DNA from: Macrosoma leucophasiata
Lineage: Eukaryota; Arthropoda; Insecta; Lepidoptera; Hedylidae
Direction: 5' to 3'
Length of the DNA stretch: 64,000 nucleotides
NCBI GenBank assembly: GCA_036365455.1
Contig: JAWQUS010000030.1
Location: 17,194,001 to 17,258,000 of the forward strand
Shown here in pieces: positions 22,612-33,665 of this stretch; positions within the stretch are counted from its first letter, which is position 1; each line of letters starts with the position of its first letter. The notes beneath the pieces are model-generated. The model had not been told where the DNA came from, made no database searches, and saw nothing but the letters and a program-made list of their open reading frames with translations. A program made the translations under genes and the position numbers.

Positions 22612-22775
22612 AGACAAGCTGTGCCCGCGACTTCGTCCGCGTGAGAATTTGTAATTGTTCAGTATCTACCCGGACGAAGTCGTGGGCGCAGCTAGTATTC
22701 GCCGGTTTCGTTTTGGCAGGACCTCCAGCATAGTGGTAGGGGCCTGCTACCACTAGGCTACTGAGGCAGTTAAAA
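22612..22775. repeat. Family G fragment next to a SINE S2 head (minus)
   Basis: GTGCCCGCGACTTCGTCCGCG to about 22697, then a deleted minus S2 SINE (22699-22775) with CTGCTACCACTAGGCTACTG (inverted box A). Confidence 0.5.
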
Positions 22776-22837
22776 ATAGTTACGATTAAAAATATTCTCG
22801 TATTTATTTCGCGAATACACGGTTGGTCCCAGAGTAA

Positions 22838-23052
22838 AAAGGTCGACACGGTATTCAGGGTCCGGCAGAAAGGGTGGGCGTAACCTCGCGCCGGGTTGCC
22901 GCTTATTACACTATCCGGTCGAAAGCGCCTTAACTCAAGTACAGTACTAATACACAGGCCGCTCCGGTGGCCCTAATTAGGGCCCTAACTCCCTAAATGT
23001 TTAATTACACTACCCTGACCCTTGCTATCGTACCCTGAATACCGTGCTGTGT
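22838..23052. mobile_element. MITE with CACGGTATTCAGGGT ends
   Basis: CACGGTATTCAGGGT near 22838 is perfectly inverted as ACCCTGAATACCGTG near 23034. GC-richer interior of about 190 bases, no ORF. No convincing target duplication, so the superfamily is open. Confidence 0.6.
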
Positions 23053-23409
23053 AATAAGTCCTTAAAAGTGGTTTATAATTATTGATGAGTACGATGATCC
23101 TAAAAGTTTTGTCCTTACCTTTAATAACCTTGTATGTCTAGATGTCTACCTATTATGAAATATTTTGCTACTTTCGTTTTTAGACGTGTAGACCAGGCAT
23201 TGGTATATATTTTATATTTAATTCTAGACTAAGTTTAATGGGTTTATGTCGAAATGCATGTTGTAATGGAACAAGATAAACGCTCAAGATTATTTTTAAT
23301 GTCATGGTAATCTAGACAAGCATTGAGTGGAATTAAGAGATTCTAAATTGAGTACTTTAATGTTTTATTTTCTTTCTTTTTGTTTAATTGCGGACTTAGT
23401 TTAACTTAA
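23053..23409. other. No feature recognised
   Basis: AT-rich sequence between a MITE and a SINE. Confidence 0.35.
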
Positions 23410-23766
23410 TAATGGCAACCCATTATACGTCCCACTGCTGGGCACGAGTCTTTCCCCTTTTTGGGAGGAGGCCTGGAGCTTACTCCACCACGCTGCTCCA
23501 ATGCGGATTGGTGGAGGTGGGTGGGTTAGTGGCCAACCCGCTGTGGGATGTTTTCAAACCGCCCATAAGGCCTCCGACAAGGTTTAACGACTGCTATCTA
23601 TCGATAGCAACCGGAACCGACGGCTTAACGTGCCCTCCGAAGCACGGCTACGCGCATTTAATTTGCCACTAGCGGTCACCCATCACAATACCCGACCGAG
23701 CCCGTAATGCTTAACCGAGTAGATCGCTTACGATCTATACTAGCCACGGGGCCATGCGCGCTTACC
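23410..23766 (-). mobile_element. SINE family S1, minus, full length
   Basis: Inverted copy of 19894-20247, from GTCCCACTGCTGGGCACGAG to GGGGCCATGCGCGCTT. Confidence 0.7.
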
Positions 23767-24243
23767 TTACAGTGTTTTATGAATAATATCTCAAAAGGCT
23801 TGCAACGTCTTCGATGAAAGTTTCGAAGCGGCTTGATTTTTTTCGACACCTCAAACATTTATCGTTATTTTCTCATCATTTTCACAAAACTTAAACAAAT
23901 TGTATACACAAGCCTTCCTCGTGAATCACTCTATCTATCGATTAACGGTGAAACCGCATTAAAATCCGTGCAGTAGCCTTTGAAGGAGACGCGGCAGGGG
24001 ACTTTGTTTTACAATATGTTCCTACGCTAGATAGAAGCTGTTACCTTTGGTAGTCTAATTGGTAAAGCGTCATGAAATATACTTAACTGCTGTTTACAAA
24101 CACTATAATCACCCATTTATTCGAGGGTTTGTTCATTTCACTAAAGCGGCATATCTGCAAACATTTACAATAGGTTTAGTTTTGTTAACATAAAGCTGAT
24201 TCTATGTTTGGCTTACGGTTATCTTAGCCTCTGTCTAATAAGT
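23767..24243. other. No feature recognised
   Basis: AT-rich intron or intergenic sequence. No exon-like segment seen. Confidence 0.35.
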
Positions 24244-24452
24244 TTTTTTTATGTAATGGAAATGGCAAACAAGCATGCGGTTCATATTGATGTTAAGGGA
24301 TGACTGCAGCCTATAGACACCCACACAAAGACGAAGGTCAAAATGCAGATGCGTTACGACTCCCGAGGCCTAAGGTGTTATGCTTCTGTGCCGGAAAAAA
24401 TGCCGTGGTGCCTACGCCCGCGAGCTCCGTCACTGGAGCTCTTCCACCAGTA
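24244..24452 (-). repeat. Family A copy, minus, internally deleted
   Basis: Tail and both ends present. About 80 bases around the CCGTACATTACC block are missing. Confidence 0.55.
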
Positions 24453-24534
24453 AAGAAGTTGCAAATATTTCATTGAATTAGGATCATTGTTCATGTATTC
24501 TTTACAACAATCTAATGCCCAACTTTTTCTGCAG

Positions 24535-24718
24535 CGCAAACACGGCGATGGACAATGACGTCACACCGGTATACCTGGCAGCTCAAGAAGGACACCTGGC
24601 AGTCCTCAAATACCTGGTGCTGGAGGCGGGCGGGCGGTTGGACGCGCGCGCCAGGGATGGAATGCTGCCGATACACGCAGCTGCTCAGACCGGCTGCCTC
24701 GATTGCGTTAAGTGGATG
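24535..24718 (+). CDS. forked: forked/espin homologue, ankyrin exon
   Basis: A 184-base internal exon between a TTTTTCTGCAG acceptor and a GTAAGC donor. It reads one base completing a codon and then 61 codons. It encodes about two ankyrin repeats: [19 protein letters not shown] and [20 protein letters not shown], each with the TPxxxAAxxGH-type ankyrin core. The wording ([21 protein letters not shown]) is that of espin and insect forked, cytoplasmic actin cross-linkers of stereocilia and bristles, rather than generic ankyrins. The phase-2 acceptor fits the donor of the candidate exon at 14765-14886. The upstream ankyrin repeats expected in long isoforms were not found in the window. Base composition is clearly more GC-rich than the flanking introns. 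Confidence 0.88.
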
Positions 24719-24738
24719 GTAAGCAACACTCTTCATTT

Positions 24739-24980
24739 ACCTAATATATCTGCCGCTAAATGATAGTTCAGCACTATCATGTTCCGGTTAGATGGTAATA
24801 TATGGCCCCGTAATAACTATCATAGAGACATAACTGAAGTCTCAGGGGTGGCAACGCATCTGCTTTTTGACCTATGGTCTTTGTTGTCTATAAGCTGCAG
24901 TCATCACTTAACTATAACAATGTGAACTATAACAATGTGAACTACATGCTTGTTTGCCACCTTCATTATATAAAAAAAGA
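24739..24980 (+). repeat. Family A copy starting 20 bases after an exon
   Basis: Begins within the donor-proximal intron sequence and runs to a TATAAAAAAAG tail. Confidence 0.55.
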
Positions 24981-25430
24981 CAATTACACCATTGTCACCA
25001 TCTCTAAGTTCTGGTGAACTGATGGACCTCAAACTCCTCATAAAACGATCGACAACTGTGCAACCTTTGAACTGTGCTGTAAGACCGCACAGGACGATGG
25101 GCTGACTAGGTGGCAAAAAGGGCGCCCCCCTTTCTTCGAATTGTAGGAATCTGTGTTGATGAACAATGACATCATACAGCTCGCGAGAGATAAGTGGCTG
25201 TTTTCAAACAATTACCACTACCTGAGGGCGTATTGCGGATCTCGGCGGCCATCAATTTGAAAGCCACTTTGGCAGTAGGTACATTGCTGTTTTCATAAAA
25301 GATGGTAATTATCACGTTACGCCAAAATAGCCATGAACTGCAATGTGGCAATCAAACCGATGTCGAACGAGATCATAATACACCGTCTGGTATGAACATG
25401 AATGAATATGAACGAATATGAACATGAACT

Positions 25431-25467
<37 letters not shown>

Positions 25468-25955
25468 AATATGAACGTCAAAACTTTTTACGCAATGAAA
25501 CTATAAAAAGCATAAGGCTGTTGTTTCTTACACAAAATTTTACTGATCAATTAAACCACGAATATAGTTCACATACGTAAAAGAATAAATAGAACGAAAC
25601 TGACAAGTAATCATTTTTAATGATACTCGTTTTATTTAGAAAGGATGCAAGTCACACTGCCAGTCGACTTTTTGTGGATCATACTTAATTATGCATACGA
25701 ATATGGTGCAGTTTTTACTGTACAACCTTTGTTTTGAATAATTCTTCGTGTTGACAGCGTATGTTGATTTTCTACCGTAAAAAACGGTAGTAACAATGGA
25801 ATATAAATATGCGTGATTTCTACAGTGACACTTGTATGGAGACAATTGACAGCTCTAGAAATAAGGGGCTCTTCACACTACGGTCACTTGAGATATTTAT
25901 TTAATACTGGATGTACCGGTAAACATAGAACAGTCAGTTCAGTTCAACATTTTTT
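24981..25955. other. Intron sequence with a TA microsatellite
   Basis: A TA dinucleotide run lies at about 25436-25463, with a degenerate GAACATGAAT/GAATATGAAC tandem just upstream (25390-25430). Nothing else recognised. Confidence 0.45.
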
Positions 25956-25959
25956 ACCT

Positions 25960-26243
25960 GGTTGTGGAGCTCCAGTAACGCAGCTCGCGGGCGTAGGCAC
26001 CACCGCATTACCTAATATACTTGCCGCTAAATGGTAGTGTTCAGTACTATCGTTTTCCGGTCAGGTGGTAATGTACGGCCCTGTCATTTCCGACACAGAG
26101 GCATAGCACCTAATGCCTCAGGAGTGGTAGCGCATCTGCATTTTGACCTCTGGTCACTGTGTGGGTGTCTATAGGCTGCAGTCATCACTTAAAATCAATG
26201 TGAACTGTATGCATACTTGTTGGCCACATTCAACACGTAAAAA
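25960..26243 (+). repeat. Family A copy, full length
   Basis: From GGTTGTGGAGCTCCAGTAACG to the ACGTAAAAAAAAATC tail. Confidence 0.6.
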
Positions 26244-26279
26244 AAAATCTGACTATTTTAATTCTTAATACGGCTTTTT

Positions 26280-26470
26280 TATGTTACGATAGTGGTAAAC
26301 ATGCAGTCTACTTTGGATGGTAGGTGAATATTACAGCATATAAACTAACCGGTAATCAATACAGGACAATCTAGCCTAATAGGAACTCTATAGTACTGAA
26401 CACTAACATTTGACGGTAGGTAGATAAGGTTATGTGACGGTGTTTACGCCTTCAAACCAGCAAATACCAC
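26280..26470 (-). repeat. Strongly degenerate family A copy, minus
   Basis: Faint matches to the TACTGAACACTA..GGTAGGTAGAT..GGTG block. An old insertion. Confidence 0.35.
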
Positions 26471-26681
26471 TGGTTAAGTAATATATTTGTCAGTTAGTGT
26501 GAAAAGACCTGAATGCTTAATACGCATTAAAGCAAATGCATTTCTTAAGCGAAATGGTTTCTACGATCGGCCAATGAAAGTTGGTTGATATACCTACTTA
26601 GTATGAATAAATATATACGGTGAAATTAACTCGTTCAGTTGATTCAGGAAATGATTGGTAAAATGAGTATGCCTAAAGATT

Positions 26682-27070
26682 ATTTTATTTTATGTGATGG
26701 TGGTGGCAAACAAGCATCCAGTTCACATGGATTTTACATGACGACTGCAGCCTATAGACATCTACACAATAATCAGATGTCAAAGTGCAGATGCGTTGCC
26801 CCCAAAATTATTTTGTCATTAACCCTTTGCTGGTGGTAGAGCTCCGGTGGCGGAGCTCGCGGGCGTAGGCGCGTTACCTAATATACTTGCCGCTAAATGG
26901 TAGTGTTCAGCACTATCGTGTTCCGGTCAGGTGGTAATCTACGACCCTGTAATTTCCGGCACAGAGGCATTTCACCTTAGGCCTCAGGAGTGGCAACGCA
27001 TCTGCATTTTGACCTCTGGTCATTGTGTGTGCCTATAGGCTACAGTCATCACTTGTTTGCCACAAAAAAA
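26682..27070. repeat. Family A fragments, minus then plus
   Basis: A minus tail part (26682-26800) is followed by a plus copy (26829-27070) with CTGGTGGTAGAGCTCCGG and a small deletion. Confidence 0.55.
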
Positions 27071-27499
27071 CTACGAGTATGTCTAATTATTTTGTGCATT
27101 TTTTTCTCCAAACACCCTGAGAACGCTGCAGTGTTTTAATTACCAGCCTCTATTTAGAGTTTAATTAGGAATCTTATTGAACCATAATTAGTTTTCTTTT
27201 ACGTTTTACGTAAGATAAGAGTAAATAGTGCGTACAATGTGATTCGTGGAAAAACAATCGTGTACAGTTCCTGGTTTTAAGTTTTATTGTATAATTGACT
27301 TATTGTTTGATTGCTGTAATTGCACTAAACTACTGCAGATCTCAGGTCGTGTATCGGAAATAATCTCGCACGAATATGAGGTAATAACCGGCAGCCATCA
27401 TTGAATTATCTGTACTAAACTGACAAAGGAAACAAGTCACCGTATCACGGTGAATGTATATTTTAACGTCCCGGCCAACGATAATATCTTTGGTCCCGG
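27071..27499. other. No feature recognised
   Basis: AT-rich intron sequence. Confidence 0.35.
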
Positions 27500-27745
27500 C
27501 CAACTTCGTATTGCCTCAGAATGAAATGATGTGTCAAAGGTTTGATAGATACTATTTGTTTGGGAAAATGTAATTGTGGCTTTTACTAATTTACCTTCAA
27601 TTTCTTTATATTTTCTTACCTTTTAAACCTTCCCTGTACTTCCAAAAATCATTTAAAACCAAAATTAGCCAAATCGGTCCAGCCATTCTCGAGTTTTAGC
27701 GAGACTAACGAACAGCAATTGATTTTTATATAATATATATAGATA
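27500..27745 (+). repeat. Family H repeat
   Basis: CCCGGCCAACTTCGTATTGCC head and CGAGTTTTAGCGAGACTAACG tail, as at 11.6 and 33.4 kb. It ends in a TATA-rich tail next to a SINE. Confidence 0.5.
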
Positions 27746-27747
27746 AG

Positions 27748-28106
27748 AAGCGCGCATGGCCCCTCGGATGGAGTAGATCGCAAGCGACCCGGTTAAACTA
27801 TACGGGCGCTGTCGGGTGTGTGATGGGTGACCGCTAGTAACAAAATTTTAATGCGCGTTTCCGTGCTTCGGAGGGCACCTTAAGCCGTCGGTACCCGTTG
27901 CTATTGACAGATGGTAGTCGTTAAACCTTGTCGGAGGCCTTATGGGCGGTTTGAAAATATCCGACATTGGGTTGGCCACTAACCCGTATCTCCACCAACC
28001 CGCATTGGAGTAGCGTGGTGGAGTAAGCTCCAGGCCTCCCCCCAAGAAGGGGAGCGACTCGTGCCCAGCATTGGGACGTATCAAGGGTTGCCATTAATAT
28101 TTTTGT
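27748..28106 (+). mobile_element. SINE family S1, full length
   Basis: GAAGCGCGCATGGCCC head to CCCAGCATTGGGACGTATC tail, with a few small deletions in the head. Confidence 0.7.
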
Positions 28107-28366
28107 ACTACTGAGTAACTCAAAATTATGGTATTAGAGCTCCAGTGACAGAGTGCTACCATGATGTCAGAATCAATGCTCCTTCTGGATCTTCTGAACC
28201 CCAAGTCGTTTTGTTACTTTGATAGATATTATGGAAGATACATTTCCCCACCGTATAACGACATTTCGATTTGGTTTTAACATCAGCAAAAACTTGGGGT
28301 AACTATAGCAAAGTAGCAAGATTTTTGAAATCCAATACAACAATTAATTTTTTTATTGTTTTCCAG

Positions 28367-28549
28367 ATAGTGGAGCGCGGTGTGGATCCAAACGCAAGAG
28401 ATGGAGATGGAGCTACGCCACTCCATTTTGCGGCTTCCAGGGGCCACCTATCCACTGTGCGCTGGCTCCTCAGACACGGGGCCAGATTGCATCTGGACAG
28501 GCACGGCAAGAGTCCCATCAATGATGCAGCGGAGAACCATCATTTGGAA
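28367..28549 (+). CDS. forked: forked/espin homologue, ankyrin exon
   Basis: A 183-base exon of 61 codons, phase 0 at both ends, between TTGTTTTCCAG and GTAAGA. It encodes the next two ankyrin repeats: GDGATPLHFAASRGHLSTV, then the RHGARLHLDRHGKSP segment and the NDAAENHHLE helix. The GKSP-NDAAEN sequence is a hallmark of the last ankyrin repeat of espin/forked proteins. Spliced to the exon at 49471 it continues into CLNVLV, completing that helix. The donor opens a 20.9 kb intron that holds the largest transposon cluster in the window. Confidence 0.9.
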
Positions 28550-29129
28550 GTAAGAATTTTCATCAGTTCTTCATAACCTTTTTTCAGTTGTAGAAATCTT
28601 AATTCATTACGGTCTTGGCAGAAATCGAGATCTGAGACTCTTACTCACTAAACCCCGATTTCAATGCTAATAAGGGAAATTTATAGAATTGCGTACAGTG
28701 ATTTTTTTTAGAGGAGAGCCGGTTGAATTGTAAGTTGCAATGCGAGAGGAATATGAGGGACTTTAACCCTCTAAAACCAGCTCGGTGCCGACTTCAGTGC
28801 ATGAAGGCGGGGATCTGGGCACACTAATTGCATCCCCCCCCCCGACAGTCCCATTCAGTGCGTTCTCACGGAACCGCGAGTGCTGTACGGCTAGAGCTCC
28901 CACTCTTGCCGCCCGTGGTTCATTCCCCCTTTAAGTTGCCTCTTACGAGCGTACAGTGATATCTTTTTGGGCCTCAGGGGTGGCATACTTTGTTATCTCT
29001 TATTTTTTTTTGTCAAAGGCTTCAGTTTACACTTATCATCAAAGTAACAGAACAACCGTGGCTAACAAGCAAACTGTTTGCTTGATAGCCACGTACACGA
29101 CATAAGAACTTAACTAATCCAAGAGGTTC
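28550..29129. other. Intron sequence, no clear element
   Basis: A GC-richer block at about 28720-28960 with a C-run (28829-28838) may be an old retroelement fragment, but I cannot match it to anything. Confidence 0.35.
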
Positions 29130-29335
29130 CAAGGCGGTCGGCCCGCCCTCTAATGCTTTCGATTATGACGTTATCTGGTCAGTATCGTTCCACCTATTAA
29201 AACATTTTGCTCAAAAGTATATACCTGCGGATGAAAACACTTCCAGGCAAGAGTTAGGCGGTACGAAACTGACAATATGATGTCATAATTGAAAGCATCA
29301 CAAAAGCATTATAGTTAGGCGGTCGGCCTCCTGGT
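29130..29335. mobile_element. Small foldback element
   Basis: AGGCGGTCGGCC plus TAATGCTTTCGATTATGAC at the left is inverted at the right (GTCATAATTGAAAGC..GCATTATAGTTAGGCGGTCGGCC in part as complement). About 205 bases, no ORF. Confidence 0.5.
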
Positions 29336-29553
29336 CGAGCATGTTTATATGGTTTACAGAGTGATTTATTATGCTACGAGTAATATTGCACACGATGTAC
29401 TTACTTGTCTGCACGTAAATGAGTAAGTGTTGGTAATAAATGACGCGGATGAAAGTTGTAATTTGTTTGTTCCGGTTCCGGTGGTAAGCTGGAGATATTT
29501 CTAATCCAATTAGAAGTAGTTGATTCATTATACAATCAATGATTCATTTTTTA

Positions 29554-29845
29554 CTGGTGGTAGAGCTCCAGTGACGGAGCTCGCGGGCTTAGGCACCACC
29601 GCATTACCTAATATACTTGCCGCTAAATGGTAGTGTTCAGCACTATCGTGTTCCGGTCAGGTGGTAATGTACGGCCCTGTAATTTCCGGCACAGAGGCAT
29701 AACACCTTAGGCCTCAGGAGTGGCAACGCATCTGCATTTTGACCTTGGTCTTTGTGTGGGTGTTTATAGGCTGCAGTCATCACTTAACATCAATGTGAAC
29801 TGCATGCTTGTTTGCCACTTCCATAACATAAAAAAAAAAAAAAAA
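29554..29845 (+). repeat. Family A copy, full length with poly(A)
   Basis: Best-preserved plus copy, from TTTACTGGTGGTAGAGC to the A-run at 29831-29845. Confidence 0.7.
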
Positions 29846-30071
29846 CAATCCATGTGGTTAGTTGAAATAAGCACGAGCGTTATAATATTCCTAACTTAGT
29901 GTTAAAATTCTCAACATCTATCGATGGGAACGATAAAAAAGCGGCGTCTACGACTTAAGATAGGAACCATAAAAGAGGATAGGATAAAAACGGATTGACA
30001 TACATCAAAATAATCCTATTAGGTATGGTTCTTTTTTCGTTTGAAGGTCTGGAATCCCTAAAATACTACGT

Positions 30072-30563
30072 ATATTCACGCCTGTCGTGCCCAAAGAGGT
30101 AGACAGAAATAAATGCATGCATACAAGCATACATGCAAACACCCACGATTCAGTTTTGGTCCATGTATCAGGTGATTAAACTAGGTACTGAAAAACTTTC
30201 AGAAAATGGCAAATTCCTAATAGGACTAATAGCACACCGCGGATACTCCGCCAAAATTCCATACAAACGCTTAATTTGGTTTCTATTACACAGACATCAA
30301 TCAGTGACGTGTATTTACACGCGCACCTGTGTGCGTAGCCCGTACAAAATACCAACCGTCGCCCATAAGAGGGGAAGGGGTTGAGTGATGCGGGCAAATC
30401 GGGCGGGACGTCGAAGTGTCCATTCTATACGTAGTATTATTACATATTCTCTGCCAATAGATAAAAGATTTCACATTGTTATCTCTGATAGCCCCCAACC
30501 GAATCGAACACAGGACCCTAGCGTAGTTGTAGAGGCCTGCTACCACTGAACTACTGAGGCAGT
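30072..30563 (-). mobile_element. SINE family S2, minus, interrupted by the 221-base element
   Basis: The tail part (30072-30232) and the head part (30454-30563, with inverted box B and box A) are contiguous once the 221-base insertion is removed. The break falls in the CCCAATAGAACCAG block of the SINE body. Confidence 0.7.
30233..30453 (+). mobile_element. 221-base element (family E221), copy 1
   Basis: Begins CACACCGCGGATACTCCGCC and ends TTACATATTCTCTG. Exactly 221 bases, like the copies at 31768 and 56855. It is flanked by CTAATAG (30226-30232) and CCAATAG (30454-30460), a 7-base duplication with one difference. It is inserted inside SINE S2. No ORF with a recognisable motif. GGACACTCCGCC near one end is loosely inverted as GGCGGGAC..AGTGTCC near the other. 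Confidence 0.8.
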
Positions 30564-30926
30564 GTAAAATACTATAAGTACATATCGTTTTCTAGGTGTA
30601 AATTAAGTTGCAATCATACACATAGTCATGTAATTGTACACACATTAGCATATTCTTCTTAAATTCACTTGTAATTAAGTTTATATAACTTTTGCAAACA
30701 CTAATTGACTTTCAAATGCGAATAGTAAAGTATTTGAACAATTAATATCAGTTTAATTGCTCATAAAAAGTGCGGTAAGTTACAATTAACATAATCGTAT
30801 GATTTCAAAATTTCTAATTTCGTCCGAATGTTTGTTATTTTGTTGTGCTTTCATTTCTTTTTACCTTCCAAATGCAAAATAGTTTCGTGTCCAACAAGAC
30901 ATATATATATATATTTTTTTTGTTAT

Positions 30927-31670
30927 TATGGCATCGCTATTACGCATATTGCCAGCGTCAAGTAAAACGATATTTCATATTCTTAAAGGAGTTTTGGCGG
31001 GAACCTTGAAAGAGGCGTATGGTGCTCTTATTTTATTTCATTTTCTTGGTGTATTTTTAAGTTATATTGAATAACAGTGCGAAAACACGACCTTTCAGGT
31101 TGCCTCCAAACCTTCATTGTAAATGTTCTGGTAAAGTAGCCATCGCTTTACTCGAATAACTTGATTGTCACTCACTTGACTGACATATTATACTTGATAA
31201 CTTTTATACTTGATACTTACATATTATACTTGATGACTATATTATACTAACTTTTACGCTGCTTAAATAAATATGAAATATCGTTTTACTTGACACTGGC
31301 AATATGCGTAATAGCGATGCCATAAAAACAAAAAAAAATATTCTTAAAGCAGCGTAAAGGTAGTATAATATAGTCAATCAATTATTTATTAAGTATTAAT
31401 AAGTATGTCAGTCTAGTGAGTTACAGTCAGTTATTCGAGTAAAGCGATGGCTACTTTACCAGAAAATTTAAAATGGAGTTTTGGAGGCAACCTGAAAGGT
31501 CGTGCTTTCGCACTGTTATTCTATTTCACTATACACGGGCACTGTAATAAACCTATATCAAACAAAATACCACCAACTTTATTCAATATAACTTTTAAAT
31601 ACACTAAGAAAATGAAATAAAATAAGAGCACCATACGCCTCTTTCAAGGTTCCCGCCAAAAACCAAAATA
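30927..31670. repeat. Family F copies in inverted arrangement
   Basis: A minus copy (30927-31326) itself starts and ends with about 60 inverted bases (ATGGCATCGCTATTACGCAT against ATGCGTAATAGCGATGCCAT). It is followed directly by a plus copy (31330-31670) of the unit seen at 1-905. Confidence 0.6.
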
Positions 31671-31679
31671 AAAACAAGA

Positions 31680-32126
31680 CATATTGTTCATCGACCTTAG
31701 GGAGGAGACTTCTGCTTATTTCGGGTCTGTAGAGCGTTACCTCTTTCGCACCTTATCTATGTAATGTCAGAGAATATGTAATAATACTACGTATAGAATG
31801 GACACTTCGACGTCCCACCCGATTTGCTCGCATCACTCAACCCCTTCCCCTCTTATGAGCGACGGTTGGTATTTTGTAGGTGCTATACACACAGGTGCGC
31901 GTGTAAATACACGTCACTGATTGATGTCTGTGTAATAGAGACCAAATTAAGTGTTTGTATGCAATTTTTGCGGAGTGTCCGCGGTGTGGTAATGTTACGA
32001 TCATTTTGGCCAGTTTGGACCAATACCAGACTATCAGTGCTTACGTAGACAGAGTGCAGCAGGTAAAGCTCTACGAAGTCGAAGTAAGCCGATTGTCTCT
32101 TTCGTAGGCTCTATGTGCAATATTTC
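31680..32126. mobile_element. Tc1-like MITE (family T), interrupted by the 221-base element
   Basis: The arms 31680-31767 and 31989-32126 carry the CATCGA..GTAGAGCGTTA motifs that are inverted at both ends of the intact copy at 61832-62083. The 221-base element lies between. Confidence 0.6.
31768..31988 (-). mobile_element. 221-base element (family E221), copy 2
   Basis: Inverted relative to copy 1: CAGAGAATATGTAATAATAC to GTCCGCGGTGTG, again exactly 221 bases. GTAATGT is perfectly duplicated at 31761-31767 and 31989-31995. Inserted inside a family T MITE. Confidence 0.85.
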
Positions 32127-32162
32127 TGGATACTTTAATATGTCTTTAATATGTCTCTAGTG

Positions 32163-32309
32163 TTAGGAATCGGCGTGCATGTATGAAGAGAATGATGAAG
32201 GTAGACGAGGCACGAGAGGTTTGTCTGAACCGGGATATCTGGCGCTCTACACTCTCTGCCTACCCCGTTAGGGACCTGGCGTGAAGATAAATACATACAT
32301 ACATACTTT
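32163..32309 (+). pseudogene. LINE C-terminal remnant (RWFGHIERM family), copy 3
   Basis: Only the last 40 or so codons (RNRRACMKRMMKVDEAREVC to WRSTLSAYPVRDLA) and the ATACATACATAC tail remain. A very short 5'-truncated insertion. Confidence 0.65.
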
Positions 32310-32885
32310 AATATGTGTGCTATCTTATATCTGTAGTCATGTGACGAGTTACTCACTTCCCTTGAAAATGACCGAGGAGAGCAATGGCTGCCACATACGT
32401 TGTACTCGGGTACGGGTACTGATTGTGGGGACTGATCTGTTGTGGTTTGTGGGTGATATCTTCTAACCCGATATTCACGGTATTAAGTTTTTGATGAGTA
32501 TATGCATGTGTGTATTTATATATATGCAAGCAGGTGTATCAGCTGCCGGTGCTGATTCGTGCTGTTACCTATTTAATCGTAGGATGTTCTTGTTGACAAT
32601 CGCATCGAGCCCTAGGAACCTTTTAGAATGTCTCTGGCCCTGGACATTCATTGCTTCAGATGTCATTGAGCGGTAAACGCCCTTAGGGCAGTATCTACCT
32701 ATAATGTATTACCACAGTATAAGTACATGCAGTAGTTTATCGCCTTTGAAGTTTTGCAAAATGCCACCTTCCTTCACATATACCCAAATGCTTCAGGGTT
32801 GCCACATTTAGTATTCAGTTAATTACGATCGGGTTTTACGTCAGTTTATGATGTAGGTTATCGAAATAGGTAAAAAGAAACAAGC
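32310..32885. other. No gene recognised
   Basis: Intron sequence. Two 61-codon plus frames here lack motifs, splice context or homologous repeats that I recognise. Confidence 0.35.
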
Positions 32886-32889
32886 AAAA

Positions 32890-33325
32890 TCCCGTAATAA
32901 CTATTATAGAGAGAAAATAAATTACGCCTCAAGGGTGACAACGCATCTGCATTTTGACCTCCGGTTTTTGTCTAAAGTCTATATACTGCAGTGTGCACTT
33001 AACTTTCATGTGAACTACATTCATCACAAGAAAAGTTTTTTTACTGGTGGTAGAGTCCCAGTGTAAGGAGTCGAGGACATAGGCACCACCGCATTATCTA
33101 CGTAATTTATATGCCGCCAAGTGGTAGTGTTCACCACTATCGTGTTCCGGTTAGATGGTAATGTATGGCCCCGTAATAACTATCACAGAGAAATCACAAC
33201 TCAGGTCTCAGGGGTGACGACGCATCTGCATTTTGACATCTGGTTTTTGTCAAGATGTCTTTAGGCTGCAGTCACTACCTAACATCAATGTAAACTGCAT
33301 ACTTGTCACCTTTATTACAAAAAAA
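32890..33325 (+). repeat. Two family A copies in tandem
   Basis: A degraded 3' half (32890-33035) is followed by a full copy (33041-33325) ending ACAAAAAAAGC. Confidence 0.55.
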
Positions 33326-33419
33326 GCTCCTTGAAATTTTTTTAACTGAAATGACGGTGGCGAACTATAGATCAACTTTTTGCTTCCTTAGCTGTAGTAT
33401 TCGCTCTCAATTTCAATCG

Positions 33420-33665
33420 ATTTCGTACCGCCCTCGAATTTATTTATGTGTCAAAGATTTGACAGGTACCTACGAACTATTTGTGAGAAAATGAAAAAAT
33501 TGTTTTTGATATTTTTCTTACACGTTCTTTATATTTTCTGACCTTTTAAATCTTTCCTGGACTTCAAAAAATGATTCAAAACCAAAATTAGGCAAATCGG
33601 TCAAGTCATTCTTGAGTTTTAGCGACACTAACGAACAGCAATTGATTTTTCATACATATATGCAT
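33420..33665 (+). repeat. Family H repeat
   Basis: TTTGTGTCAAAGATTTGAC..TTGAGTTTTAGCGACACTAACG, matching 11.6 and 27.5 kb. Confidence 0.45.
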
